The notes: generated from the letters alone by a model not told the origin. A DNA stretch of 64,000 nucleotides from Klebsiella pneumoniae (GCA_945878555.1 CAMDWI010000001.1:62001-126000); one strand, 5' to 3'. Shown: positions 9,014 through 17,735, counted from the first letter of the stretch. Translations and numbers: made by a program.

Positions 9014-10137
9014 AGATTATGCTTATTGAAGACGATGCGAAAAAAACGAGAGCAATAAAGACGCAATTACACAAAGGTCATGTTTTAGAAAAAGATATTA
9101 TATGTGCAAAAAATATGACGGACTTTGCGGCAAATCTGAGTGCAGATATTGGTCTCTTCATCATTGACTTCAATTTACCAAACTCTAACGACGGAGTTGC
9201 GTTGCCTAATGGTAGAGCAATTTTAGAGACGATAGTTAAGGCTGGAAAACATAATGCGCTGATGCTGGCAATAAGTTCTTACCCTGATGATTTTCCAGGG
9301 TTACGAGATCTATATGAATCTCACGGTTGTATTTTAGCAGATTATTCGAATGGTCCAGGGTGGCGCTCTACACTTGATCATGTGTTGATTCAACTTAAGA
9401 GTAATCTCCAGTTCGATTTCTTAATATTCTGCGCTATGCAAGTTGAGCGTAATCCTTATGTGGTATTAGAAAATGGAGTGAACAATATTAGAAGTGGTAT
9501 CGACTGCCTAGATTTAGTTATTGGTAATAAGAGTGGGTCTGTAATTCTACTCCCGCAGATGGGATTAGTGAATGCCGCCGTAACAGCCAGTCTATGCATT
9601 GACCGATTTAAACCGTCAATCGTTGGAATGAGCGGAATCTGTGGTGGATTCGCGGGACGTGCTGGACTTGGTCAGCTTTTTGTTTCTAGTATGGTGTATG
9701 AGTATCAGTCTGGTAAGTGGGCTTCAGATGGGTTTCAGAATGAGCCGTATCAGGTGGCGACTGACCATGTTACTCTTGTCAAACTGAGATCGCTTATTAG
9801 TAAGGGCAATCTCCTGTCAGAGCTAGAATCTGGATTTAATGGTTGCCGCCCTGAAGTAACCGTGCAACCAGAGATTGGAATTTTTACTAGTGGCTCAGCA
9901 GTAGTCGCTGATTCAAAACTAATGGATCAAATTAAGCATGTTCATAGAAAGGTTAATGCACTGGACATGGAATTATTCGCAGTACAACGTGCAGCGGAGG
10001 TTTCGACATTTAAACCAGTATGCATTTGCGCAAAAACTGTAGTAGACCTGTGTGATGAGAATAAGTCTGACAAACTTCATAAGTATGGCGCCTATATTTC
10101 CGCAAAATTTCTGATGAAGGCAATTGCTTGTATTTAA
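9010..10137 (+). CDS. dtcC: DtcC-like effector: receiver domain fused to a purine nucleoside phosphorylase domain
   Basis: A 375-residue protein. Residues 1-130 form a receiver with acidic pocket Glu7-Asp8-Asp9 and phosphoacceptor Asp53 in LFIIDFNLP. Residues about 135-375 form a PNP/UDP-phosphorylase fold: GMSGICGG (206-213), DMELFAV (Asp319-Met320-Glu321, the ribose-binding pair as in MTA/SAH nucleosidases) and a late Asp346 in KTVVD at the place of the catalytic acid. In the Detocs family this domain is known to cleave ATP to adenine and ribose triphosphate after phage infection, collapsing the cell's energy supply. That activity here is inference from family and context. A stress-response phosphorylase outside defence is the alternative. 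Confidence 0.8.
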   Translation: MKIMLIEDDAKKTRAIKTQLHKGHVLEKDIICAKNMTDFAANLSADIGLFIIDFNLPNSNDGVALPNGRAILETIVKAGKHNALMLAISSYPDDFPGLRDLYESHGCILADYSNGPGWRSTLDHVLIQLKSNLQFDFLIFCAMQVERNPYVVLENGVNNIRSGIDCLDLVIGNKSGSVILLPQMGLVNAAVTASLCIDRFKPSIVGMSGICGGFAGRAGLGQLFVSSMVYEYQSGKWASDGFQNEPYQVATDHVTLVKLRSLISKGNLLSELESGFNGCRPEVTVQPEIGIFTSGSAVVADSKLMDQIKHVHRKVNALDMELFAVQRAAEVSTFKPVCICAKTVVDLCDENKSDKLHKYGAYISAKFLMKAIACI

Positions 10138-10230
10138 CGTATACGTATTCGCAGCATAGAATAAAAGATGTTATGGCGTTTATCTCCAATTATTATTTTT
10201 TCTGAACCCATGTTCTTTCTGGATTGAAAG

Positions 10231-10320
10231 GTTAGAGGGACAGTTTACTTAATTCCAATTACATCAGGCAGATAAGTAAACTCTCCCCGCAATGTTTAAA
10301 ATAGGTTAACTGTCCCCGGA
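10231..10320. repeat. Dispersed repeat family B, copy 1 (hairpin after dtcC)
   Basis: Left arm AGGGACAGTTTACTTA and right arm TAAGTAAACTCTCCCC enclose an ATTCCAATTACATCAGG loop, followed by an extra half-copy GGTTAACTGTCCCC (10304-10317). Near-identical hairpins follow the next two genes. It could serve as a terminator for the Detocs-like operon. Confidence 0.85.
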
Positions 10321-10335
10321 TATCCCGCGTATAAT
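10306..10335 (+). promoter_or_regulatory. Candidate sigma-70 promoter for the amidohydrolase gene
   Basis: TTAACT (10306-10311) and a perfect TATAAT (10330-10335) are 18 bases apart, about 60 bases before the ATG at 10395. The -35 half lies within the repeat-derived sequence. This is a pattern match only. Confidence 0.4.
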
Positions 10336-10381
10336 CTGACCTTACAAACAAGTCAGCATTTCCAGTCGTATCTCATCTTCC

Positions 10382-10390
10382 GGGGGGGGG
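10382..10390 (+). promoter_or_regulatory. Run of nine G acting as ribosome binding site
   Basis: Nine consecutive G residues end four bases before the amidohydrolase ATG and are the only purine-rich sequence in position to pair with 16S rRNA. Homopolymer runs of this length are prone to slippage, so the spacing and strength of the site could vary between cells. Confidence 0.5.
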
Positions 10391-10394
10391 CAAT

Positions 10395-12590
10395 ATGAGA
10401 GCATCTCTATCAGGCGTTTATAAAACGTTGATACTCGCTTTGTGTGTCGTATCATCCACATCTCAATCACAGGAACAAACGGTCACTGCACCACTCAGGT
10501 TGGTGGATTATGTCGATACCGTGGTCATTAACGGCAATATTGTGACCATGGATAACAAGAGCATACTCTCCAGTAATCCGGGCACGATTGCCGAGGCAAT
10601 GGCAATACGGGACGGAATGATTTTTGCCCTGGGCAGCAATCAGGAGATGCTCGGTCTGGGCGGTCCAAAAACCCGCGTGATGGACGTACAGGGAAAGACC
10701 GTCGTGCCGGGATTCATCGATACTCATGTTCATCCTGAAAGCACTATTGCCTCAATGGGGAATGCGGAGAAGCGGGCCGCCTATCAGTGGGCGCCCGGCA
10801 TTCACACGGCTATAGAGATGCAGGACACCCCTGCCGCAACACTCGCCCTGATTAGTGACATCGTCGCAGCAGCCAAGCCAAAAAAAGATGAGTGGGTTCA
10901 TGTCAGAGTAATACCGAACAAGAACACGGATTATCCTGATGTCGGTGCGCTGACCCTCGGGATTTACAAGGATCTGATCACCATGGATGACCTTACTAAA
11001 ATCATTCCGGATAATCCTGCCACCCTGGGTATCGGGGCGGGTCCAAGTGCTGTTGAACTGCCGGGACTGGTGATACGCGTTACCGTGGGGCCGGATGGGA
11101 AGAGCCTGACCCAGCCATTGAGTATGCCCAAAACTGCAAATAAGGAGTCTCCGCTGGCCGAACAGATTGCGCGGGGCGAGAGTCCGTTTCTGGATATGTT
11201 CAAGAAAACCGCCCAGGTGGACAAGGAAAACTCCTACGTAGAACACCTGGCAGAAGGGTGTGCCTGGGCTGAACTTGAATCCCATCATATGCGGCATTGC
11301 AGCCACAGAATGATCCTGCTGAATCGCCTGGCACTGGATGCAACCATCAAAGTGTGGCCCGGATTTATCAAGGCAACCAATGACATGATGGGGCTGACGG
11401 AAAATTCAGGCGAGCGGGGATTTGTGGGCGGAATTTTCCAGGATACCGGTGCCTGGGAAAAGACCGTATTTCCTCCCCGGGAACCGCGGAGTTTATACAA
11501 CCAGCTGATCAAGGAAGCCATGACCACCTACGCGCGTGGCGGAACCACCATGATCGCGTCCAGTATCGAGGACGGCCGAACTGTCACCGCCTTTTACGAT
11601 CTGATGCGGAAGGAAAAGCGTCTGCCAGTCCGGTTCGGATACGGATATGAGATGTTGAGGAGCCCGCTTCTTTATCCCACCCAGTCCTTGCTCGTCAGAT
11701 TACTGGGTTCGCATTTCAGTTCCCCCGAGGTGAACCCGTGGTTTTGGCCCATGGGAATCACCGACGGTGGGGCCGGTGATAACAGGGAAGTGGCCTGCTT
11801 CGGCAAGGACCTGCCGGGGCCGGAAAAACTCAAGGCACGGGAGTTTTGCTGGGACCCGGAAGAATACCGTCTGCAAAGCACCCTGGTGCCTGCTGTTGAG
11901 GCGGGATGGCGTGTATTCAGTGTGCATTCATTCGGCAGTGACGCATTCCGTAAACATATCGAATGGATAGAACAGGCCCGCAAAGATGCAAATATGACGA
12001 TGGATGATATCCGCGCACTGAGGCTGGGCTTTGCCCATGGTGGCGCGGTGGGGAAAGTGCCCGAAGTGATGGAATTAATGGTTAGATATAACCTGTACGT
12101 ACCCCTTAAGCCCCAGGATATCAGGGCACAGGTCGATCAGGTCAAGCGCTACGGACCGGAGGGACTGGAATTTCTCGCACCGACCAAGACATTGCTGGAA
12201 TCGGGTGTAATGGTGGTAGGCGAAGCCGATCATGCCGTGCCTGAGCCCGATGATTACTTTCATGATTTCAACCTGTTTATCAATCGGGTGATCTCCGTTG
12301 AGGGCGACAGGTCAGGAAAAGGCGAGGTCATCCTGCCGGAAGAGGCTGTCAGCCGGGCAACGACACTACGTATGTTTACCAGCCGGGCGGCGGAATGGCT
12401 GTTTGCTGAAAATATTGCCGGCAGTCTTGAACCTGGCAAAGTCGCGGACTTTGTGGTTATGGACAAGGATTATTTTTCAGTTCCAAAGGAAGAAATTGTA
12501 AATAACAAGGTCATCCTGACAGTGGTCGGCGATCTGATTATCTATCAGGATCCGCAGTGGCAGCCGGTTATCACAACCAAACAGGACTAA
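10395..12590 (+). CDS. Exported amidohydrolase, YtcJ-like (Amidohydro_3)
   Basis: A 731-residue metal-dependent hydrolase with an N-terminal Sec signal (LILALCVVSSTSQSQ). After the small beta-sandwich segment VVINGNIVTMD comes the metal-binding strand FIDTHVHPE (His111, His113), and the C-terminus has the family closing motif SLEPGKVADFVVMDKD. Members hydrolyse C-N bonds in cyclic or linear amides; the substrate is unknown. At 731 residues it is longer than usual YtcJ proteins (about 550), with an extra segment around residues 200-300. It is followed by an exported amidase, so the pair may work on related amides in the periplasm. A second member lies at 27963-29615. Confidence 0.85.
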   Translation: MRASLSGVYKTLILALCVVSSTSQSQEQTVTAPLRLVDYVDTVVINGNIVTMDNKSILSSNPGTIAEAMAIRDGMIFALGSNQEMLGLGGPKTRVMDVQGKTVVPGFIDTHVHPESTIASMGNAEKRAAYQWAPGIHTAIEMQDTPAATLALISDIVAAAKPKKDEWVHVRVIPNKNTDYPDVGALTLGIYKDLITMDDLTKIIPDNPATLGIGAGPSAVELPGLVIRVTVGPDGKSLTQPLSMPKTANKESPLAEQIARGESPFLDMFKKTAQVDKENSYVEHLAEGCAWAELESHHMRHCSHRMILLNRLALDATIKVWPGFIKATNDMMGLTENSGERGFVGGIFQDTGAWEKTVFPPREPRSLYNQLIKEAMTTYARGGTTMIASSIEDGRTVTAFYDLMRKEKRLPVRFGYGYEMLRSPLLYPTQSLLVRLLGSHFSSPEVNPWFWPMGITDGGAGDNREVACFGKDLPGPEKLKAREFCWDPEEYRLQSTLVPAVEAGWRVFSVHSFGSDAFRKHIEWIEQARKDANMTMDDIRALRLGFAHGGAVGKVPEVMELMVRYNLYVPLKPQDIRAQVDQVKRYGPEGLEFLAPTKTLLESGVMVVGEADHAVPEPDDYFHDFNLFINRVISVEGDRSGKGEVILPEEAVSRATTLRMFTSRAAEWLFAENIAGSLEPGKVADFVVMDKDYFSVPKEEIVNNKVILTVVGDLIIYQDPQWQPVITTKQD

Positions 12591-12597
12591 AGGGATC

Positions 12598-12670
12598 AGG
12601 GTGTTAGAGGGACAGTTTATTTAATGCCAATTACATCAGGTGGTAGATAAGTAAACTGTCCCAGCAATTC
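12598..12670. repeat. Dispersed repeat family B, copy 2
   Basis: The sequence GTGTTAGAGGGACAGTTTAT and its facing arm GATAAGTAAACTGTCCC form a hairpin between the amidohydrolase and amidase genes. It matches the copies at 10231 and 14763 in layout. Confidence 0.88.
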
Positions 12671-12738
12671 TGCAGACACTGAACCTATCGATTCTGTAAT
12701 GTGAACTGTCCAGATTAACTATTAATGGAGCCTGGGAT

Positions 12739-14748
12739 ATGGCAATAAAAAAGAGAGGAAATATTTTTTCAGGATTGATTGCGGGATTATGGTTTCTGCC
12801 TGCACTAATGTTGCTATCTGAAGCCACTGCCCAAACTTCTCTGGCTGCAATTAATAATGGGGGAAGTCCGAATTTCGAGATTGTTGAAGCAAGCATTGAA
12901 GATATTCAAAATGCGATTATTTCTAGGCAGCTTACTACGACAGATATTCTTCACAAGTATCTAAAGCGAATCAAGGCATACAACGGGACATGTGTAAACC
13001 AGCCTGATGGAATCCTTGGAGACATCTCAACAATTTCAGGTGCTGGTCAAATAAATGCGTTGATGACTTTGAATCTCAGGCCTGAGAACAGGCAGGCTTG
13101 GGGCTTTGATGAACGCAAAGCACGAAGTATGACAGATCTTGAAGATAGCGACCCGGATATGCCCGATGCCCTGGAGGTGGCCGCTGCCCTGGATGCGACA
13201 TTCGCCAATACAGGAAAACTGGTGGGACCTTTGCATGGCGTTGTATTCAGTATCAAGGATCAATATGACACCTTTGATATGCGAACCACTCTAGGTATGG
13301 ATGCCTTCTATGAAAACGACCGGCCACCCGATGATGCCCATGTTATCAAACGCCTCAGGGATGCGGGAGCCATTATCCTGGCCAAGGCCAATCTGGGAGA
13401 AGGAGGCTCACAACGATCCCGGAGTTCATTTGGTGGGACCCTGTGCAACCCTTTTGATACCACCCGCTCACCGGGTAGTTCCAGTGGTGGTTCTGGCTCG
13501 TCTGTTGCTGCGAACCTGGTTACCTGCGCTATTGGGGAGGAGACAGGTGGTTCAATACTACACCCGGCCAGAAATGGTAGTGCTGTAGGGATAGCGCCGA
13601 CACAAGAGTTGGTTAGTCAGGATGGCATGTTCGGCGAGGCGTTTAATCACCGGACCGGGCCTATTTGTCGCACTGTGGAGGATGCTGCGCGTGTACTGGA
13701 TGTCATTGCAGGTTATGACCCCAGGGATGAGAGGACTGTCTTTAGTCTCGGCCGGATGCCGGATGGAGGTTATCAGGAGTTCGTAGTGGACGACATTGAA
13801 GACGGGGAACTGCCCCTCCAGGGTATGCGCATTGGGGTGGTGCGGGAGTTTATGGACAAGGATCTTTTTAATGAGGCATCACACCAGACCATCGATATCG
13901 CCGAGAAGGCCTTTGACGATTTGAGAGACCTGGGCGCTACCATTGTTGATCCAGGGGAGCATGGTGCCTTGTTCCAGGAATGTGTTGCACAGTATGTCCC
14001 ACTGTACCGTAACCAGGTATTCATTAACCAGTTTCCAGACCTGTTTCCTTCTGGGGGAGATACCATTGAGCGCCTGTTGGATATGTACTTTGATCCTTCA
14101 CAGGTTCCGCATGATGCCAATGGCACACCGACCATCAGGAATCTAGGTCCCTGGTCGAGTATCGGCGAGAACAAATACTTTTTAAACCGTTACCTGAGGG
14201 AGCGTGGTGATGGGAATATAAAGAGCATTACGGATTTGATTAACAAGGCTGATTATTTTAGCGATATTCGTCCGGGTACTGATTTCACCAGTTTTAAGGC
14301 TCAATTAGAAGGTATCAACGCGGCAACGACGCTAGATTTGGCAGAGCTATTTCAGAATAGACTCGCTTACAAGACAATTTTTCTACAGTGTATGGCCAGG
14401 CTTGAGCTTGATGCGGTGACTTACCCCTCCAGTATCCATGTCGCCCATGTCATAGGGAATCCCTCAGAGCCTTCCGTATACAACAGCCCAAACCATCATA
14501 GTATCTGGGGCGTGATAGGTAGCGAAGGTGGTTTTCCCACTATGAGTGTGCCGGCAGGATTTACGACTCATGTGTTTGATCGTGATGAAAATGGCGAGTT
14601 AGTGGGGCCGGTGCCTGCAAAACTGCCGGTGTCCATTACCTTTGCCGGCCCGCATTTTGGTGAGTCATTGCTGATTAAAATAGCGTCTGCCTATGAGGCA
14701 GCGACCAGGCACCGCGTTTCACCGCCTGACTTTGGGCCGCTCCAGTAA
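12739..14748 (+). CDS. Exported amidase-signature hydrolase
   Basis: A 669-residue amidase-signature enzyme with a Sec signal (residues 1-31, ending SEATAQ). The Ser-cisSer-Lys triad is present: Lys173 in FSIKDQYD, Ser248 in SPGSSSGGSGSS, and nucleophile Ser272 in ETGGSILHPA, 24 residues later as is usual. It has an insertion near residues 83-140 and another around 430-500 compared with the core family (about 470-500). Its start (EIVEASIEDIQ) and end (YEAATRHRVSPPDFGPL) closely match the 775-residue amidase at 57989-60337, so the two are paralogues. Substrate unknown; amide hydrolysis in the periplasm is the safe call. Confidence 0.9.
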   Translation: MAIKKRGNIFSGLIAGLWFLPALMLLSEATAQTSLAAINNGGSPNFEIVEASIEDIQNAIISRQLTTTDILHKYLKRIKAYNGTCVNQPDGILGDISTISGAGQINALMTLNLRPENRQAWGFDERKARSMTDLEDSDPDMPDALEVAAALDATFANTGKLVGPLHGVVFSIKDQYDTFDMRTTLGMDAFYENDRPPDDAHVIKRLRDAGAIILAKANLGEGGSQRSRSSFGGTLCNPFDTTRSPGSSSGGSGSSVAANLVTCAIGEETGGSILHPARNGSAVGIAPTQELVSQDGMFGEAFNHRTGPICRTVEDAARVLDVIAGYDPRDERTVFSLGRMPDGGYQEFVVDDIEDGELPLQGMRIGVVREFMDKDLFNEASHQTIDIAEKAFDDLRDLGATIVDPGEHGALFQECVAQYVPLYRNQVFINQFPDLFPSGGDTIERLLDMYFDPSQVPHDANGTPTIRNLGPWSSIGENKYFLNRYLRERGDGNIKSITDLINKADYFSDIRPGTDFTSFKAQLEGINAATTLDLAELFQNRLAYKTIFLQCMARLELDAVTYPSSIHVAHVIGNPSEPSVYNSPNHHSIWGVIGSEGGFPTMSVPAGFTTHVFDRDENGELVGPVPAKLPVSITFAGPHFGESLLIKIASAYEAATRHRVSPPDFGPLQ

Positions 14749-14762
14749 TCAAAAAATCAAAA

Positions 14763-14830
14763 GGGTGTTAGAGGGACAGTTTACTTAATTCCAATTTCAT
14801 CAGGGTGATAAGTAAACTGTCCCCGCAATT
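14763..14830. repeat. Dispersed repeat family B, copy 3
   Basis: Arms GAGGGACAGTTTACTTA and TAAGTAAACTGTCCCC face each other just after the amidase stop codon. It is the most regular of the three full copies and could terminate transcription. Confidence 0.9.
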
Positions 14831-14975
14831 CTAGACCGGATTATTCATGAAGTATTGCAGTGACCGGTTGGATCCATCGCCATTATTAATGGGGGGATTA
14901 CCATGTGATGACTATGATTACGGTAGAATAGATACCATTGATTAATGTCTCTATTAATATGGTTTAGGAGTTGAT

Positions 14976-15767
14976 ATGAAGCCTTCTGAAATTCCAAAGC
15001 AAAAATGGTTAATGTGGATTTCCCTGGGGATCCTGGGACTGGGCATTCTTACCGTATTGATTACAGTAGTCACGCCTTTAGGCTACCGCCTCAATCTTTG
15101 GGGCTACCGGACCGGTTTTACTATCCTTCGAACCATGGTCCCGGTGTGGTTGTACATTGCGGGCATTGCCGCGGTGATTACCACTGTCATCGGCTTTCTG
15201 GCATATAGATGGCAGATGGAAAACACGACACGGCTGGTGGAACTGGGTACGGCAGGTGTCCTTATCTCCCTGGCAACCTGGTATATGCCACAAACCTACC
15301 TGGCGCCGGATGATGATCCCTATCCCTCGATACATGACATCTCCACAGACACAATAAGTCCGCCTGAGTTTGTTGCCGTACTACCATTAAGAGTAGATGC
15401 CGACAACGGTGTGGAATACGGTGTTTCCCGGGACATGAATCCCCGGATGCTGGCGGAATTGACCAAACAGGCCTATCCGGATTTACTCGAGCCAGTCATT
15501 CTGGACGTGTCCCCCCATACTGCCTTTGACAGAGCCATGAACGCCGTCAATGAACTGGGTTGGGATGTGGTGGATGTCAACCGGGTCGCCGGGCGTATCG
15601 AGGCAACGGACAGTACCTTCTGGTTCGGATTTAAAGATGACATCGTTATTCGCCTGACACCCATGAGTTCAGGTATCAAGGTAGATGCACGGTCCGTGTC
15701 CCGGGTAGGCAAAGGCGATGTGGGGATTAATGCGAAACGTCTGAGGGAGTTTTTTGAATTGCTTTAA
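14976..15767 (+). CDS. DUF1499 membrane protein
   Basis: A 263-residue protein with three or four hydrophobic helices in the first 105 residues (around 14-34, 52-78, 85-103), then a soluble DUF1499 domain. Typical family features are the DISTDTISPPEF segment and the late RIEATDSTFWFGFKDDIVIRL stretch. The function of the family is unknown; it is often membrane-linked. It starts from ATG after a TTAGGAG-type site and is followed by a repeat hairpin that likely ends the transcript. Confidence 0.85.
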   Translation: MKPSEIPKQKWLMWISLGILGLGILTVLITVVTPLGYRLNLWGYRTGFTILRTMVPVWLYIAGIAAVITTVIGFLAYRWQMENTTRLVELGTAGVLISLATWYMPQTYLAPDDDPYPSIHDISTDTISPPEFVAVLPLRVDADNGVEYGVSRDMNPRMLAELTKQAYPDLLEPVILDVSPHTAFDRAMNAVNELGWDVVDVNRVAGRIEATDSTFWFGFKDDIVIRLTPMSSGIKVDARSVSRVGKGDVGINAKRLREFFELL

Positions 15768-15793
15768 TTGTATGTGAGAAGTGAAGAAATTAT

Positions 15794-15843
15794 AGGGGTC
15801 GGAGACAAAGGAGAATAATTCTCGAGTGACTCCGACCCCTTTT
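15794..15843. terminator. Repeat family C hairpin between convergent genes
   Basis: GGGGTCGGAG and CTCCGACCCC pair around an AAGGAGAATAATTCTCGAG loop, followed by TTTT on the plus strand. It lies between the ends of the DUF1499 and Kelch genes, so it may terminate both. Confidence 0.7.
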
Positions 15844-15861
15844 AAATCCCTTGATCTTCGA

Positions 15862-16917
15862 CTACCGACAGGTTTGCGTGGGGCGGTATGTCTGCAGCAC
15901 ATCTATCTGCATGCCCCCCGGGGTCGTGGTGCCGCCTGGCAGATAGATTATGCCATCCTGGAAACCGCCGCCGCTAGGGCTAATGCCGTTCACGGGAATG
16001 GGCATCGTGTCCGACATTTTCGCCCAGGTGTCTGTGACAGGGTTGTAGACTTCATGTGCGAGTGTGACTTCGGAACCGGGAACTTCCCCGGCGAAGATGT
16101 GAAAGCAGCCGTTGGCCACGATCCCGCTCGCCGCTTCGCGTGCGGTCGGCATGGGTTGCCCCTGTGACCAGGTGTTGGTAGCCGTATCGAAGATTTCCAG
16201 AATATTGGTGGTGCCTCCACCGTCGGCATATCCGCCTGCACCGACGATTAAGGTGCCGCCAGCTGCGTAGATTTTACCGTCGATGGCGAATGCATTCAGA
16301 TGATGGCGACGCGTCGGCAGGCGGGGCAGCCGGGTCCAGCTATCCGTCGCCGGATCGTAGACGGCAAAGTCATCGTAGTCTGCTTCGCCTTGTGGAGGCG
16401 TGCGTCCACCGACAACGTAAATCTTGTCGTTCATGACGGCAATAGCGCCGGCGGTCCGTCTACTCGGTAAGGGCGCACGTGTACGCCATTGTCGTGTGGA
16501 AGGGTCATATTCGAAGGTGACATCGGTGGGAGCACCGCCCGCTTTGGGGGTCGCTGTCTGTCCGCCGATGCTATAGATTTTGCCGTTGACCGCGGCTGCG
16601 ACATTGTGGTTTATCGCGACAGGCAGCGGGGTACCCCACTCCCAGGTGTCGGTCGCCACGTCATAAACCTGCACTGTGGCGACATAGCCTTTCGCTTCGA
16701 GTTTGCCCCCGATCAGGTAAATTTTTCCGTCGAGTTGCGCCACGGCTTGTTCGCCGACCGCCTCCAGTAGAGGTTCGGCCTTGCCCCAGCTATCGGCTGC
16801 CGGGGATATTGTCTGGGATTGAACACTGACTGTGTGCCAGCTGATCACACCGGCAAACAACATGCAGCAGGTCCGTATGCACGTTCTGGTTCGAAGGGGA
16901 GGATTTTCGGATCGCAT
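15862..16917 (-). CDS. Secreted Kelch-repeat protein
   Basis: A 351-residue protein with an N-terminal signal (residues about 12-36, ending SVQSQT) and about six Kelch motifs of roughly 48 residues. Each carries the double Gly and spaced Tyr and Trp, for example KIYLIGGKL, KIYSIGGQT, KIYVVGGRT and KIYAAGGTL, with a TWEWG, QWRTR or SWTRL blade. It should fold as a beta-propeller in the periplasm or outside the cell. No catalytic residues are apparent. It is transcribed alone, convergent with the DUF1499 gene. Confidence 0.9.
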   Translation of the reverse strand: MRSENPPLRTRTCIRTCCMLFAGVISWHTVSVQSQTISPAADSWGKAEPLLEAVGEQAVAQLDGKIYLIGGKLEAKGYVATVQVYDVATDTWEWGTPLPVAINHNVAAAVNGKIYSIGGQTATPKAGGAPTDVTFEYDPSTRQWRTRAPLPSRRTAGAIAVMNDKIYVVGGRTPPQGEADYDDFAVYDPATDSWTRLPRLPTRRHHLNAFAIDGKIYAAGGTLIVGAGGYADGGGTTNILEIFDTATNTWSQGQPMPTAREAASGIVANGCFHIFAGEVPGSEVTLAHEVYNPVTDTWAKMSDTMPIPVNGISPSGGGFQDGIIYLPGGTTTPGGMQIDVLQTYRPTQTCR

Positions 16918-17014
16918 AGGCTTAACCTGTTTGGTGTGTTTAGAACGTGAACCCCATCATAGCGATGCTGACAAGTGGGGGTCAAGGAGATAACTTGACC
17001 AAAGATGATACTAG

Positions 17015-17073
17015 GTGTCCGCTTCGCAGGACGGGTTACTTCGACTGGATTCTGGCGTTCGCCAGAATGACGG
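17015..17073. repeat. Dispersed repeat family A (long form)
   Basis: GTGTCCGCTTCGCAGGACGG leads into TTCGACTGGATTCTGGCG and TTCGCCAGAATGACGG. Three further long copies lie at 17736, 18682 and 19911. The inner palindrome CTGGCGTTCGCCAG is the same as in lhr. Confidence 0.88.
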
Positions 17074-17163
17074 GGAAGGAATAATAAGCGTATTCAGGCT
17101 AAGACCACGATTTCACGTGCTCGTGCAGAATTATTCTTCCAGATTTTGAGTAATGTCCATGCT

Positions 17164-17421
17164 CTAGTGAAGGATTCGAACTATCAGAATGTGCGGATCC
17201 GGAATTGTATAAAAGATGATATGACTTCGATGCGGGAAACGACGATAACCGGGTCGTATATCGTCTGCTGAATTGCCCATGAGTGGATTGCTGGCCAGTA
17301 AGTTGAGGCAGTTTTCCAGGGATGAGTAGTATTGTTTCGTCAAGGTCAGACCGAAATCCATTAGTGACCTTTCCAGAATATTCTCAACGTCCATGGCTGC
17401 CGCCTGTGAGAATTTGTACAT
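17164..17421 (-). CDS. parE: ParE-family toxin, probably truncated by an amber codon
   Basis: An 85-residue RelE/ParE superfamily protein (AMDVENILERSL, GYRRFPHRSHIIFYTI, ILIVRILH) that in ParE systems poisons DNA gyrase. It begins immediately after the antitoxin stop codon. The typical C-terminus after VR(I/V)LH is HQxMDxxxHL. Here the frame reads LH, then TAG, then SMDITQNLEE and TAA at 17131-17133. A single CAG to TAG change would explain this, so the last 11 residues appear to be lost. Whether the shortened toxin is active is unknown; amber suppression is possible but no evidence of it is seen. Confidence 0.82.
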   Translation of the reverse strand: MYKFSQAAAMDVENILERSLMDFGLTLTKQYYSSLENCLNLLASNPLMGNSADDIRPGYRRFPHRSHIIFYTIPDPHILIVRILH

Positions 17422-17658
17422 TTATCTGCGCCTGGTTTTAACGTCCATCCATATTTCATCCAGGGTGCGTTTAGATATGCCGCTTTTTTCACCAGCTTCC
17501 AGCGCCTGTATCAAGGCATCGCGCTTGTCGTTGTATTGCTGATCGCGGCGGATCAGGTCGCGGATATAATCGCTGGCGTTACTGTAAACACCGCTTTCAA
17601 CCTGATTTTCTACCCACTCCCGCATCTGGTCGGGAAGAGAAACATTCATTGTTGCCAT
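17422..17658 (-). CDS. parD: ParD-family antitoxin
   Basis: A 78-residue ribbon-helix-helix antitoxin: MATMNVSLPDQMREWVENQV is the DNA-binding strand and helix, followed by ASDYIRDLIRRDQQ and a C-terminal toxin-binding tail. The ATG at 17658 is chosen because AGGAGG lies seven bases upstream; the longer frame upstream lacks support. The gene abuts the parE start, so the pair is an operon, and the protein probably represses its own promoter. Confidence 0.9.
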   Translation of the reverse strand: MATMNVSLPDQMREWVENQVESGVYSNASDYIRDLIRRDQQYNDKRDALIQALEAGEKSGISKRTLDEIWMDVKTRRR

Positions 17659-17735
17659 TGCTTTACCTCCTGCGGAAAGGATGGCATATTTTGGCAATGA
17701 TTGTCAAAAGGAGTCATAAAAATCGGGATATTAAT

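Noticed and set aside
5595..10137. Ordinary two-component system for metabolism
   Set aside because: A stand-alone receiver followed by a receiver fused to a nucleoside phosphorylase, without a DNA-binding output or membrane sensor, fits Detocs better.
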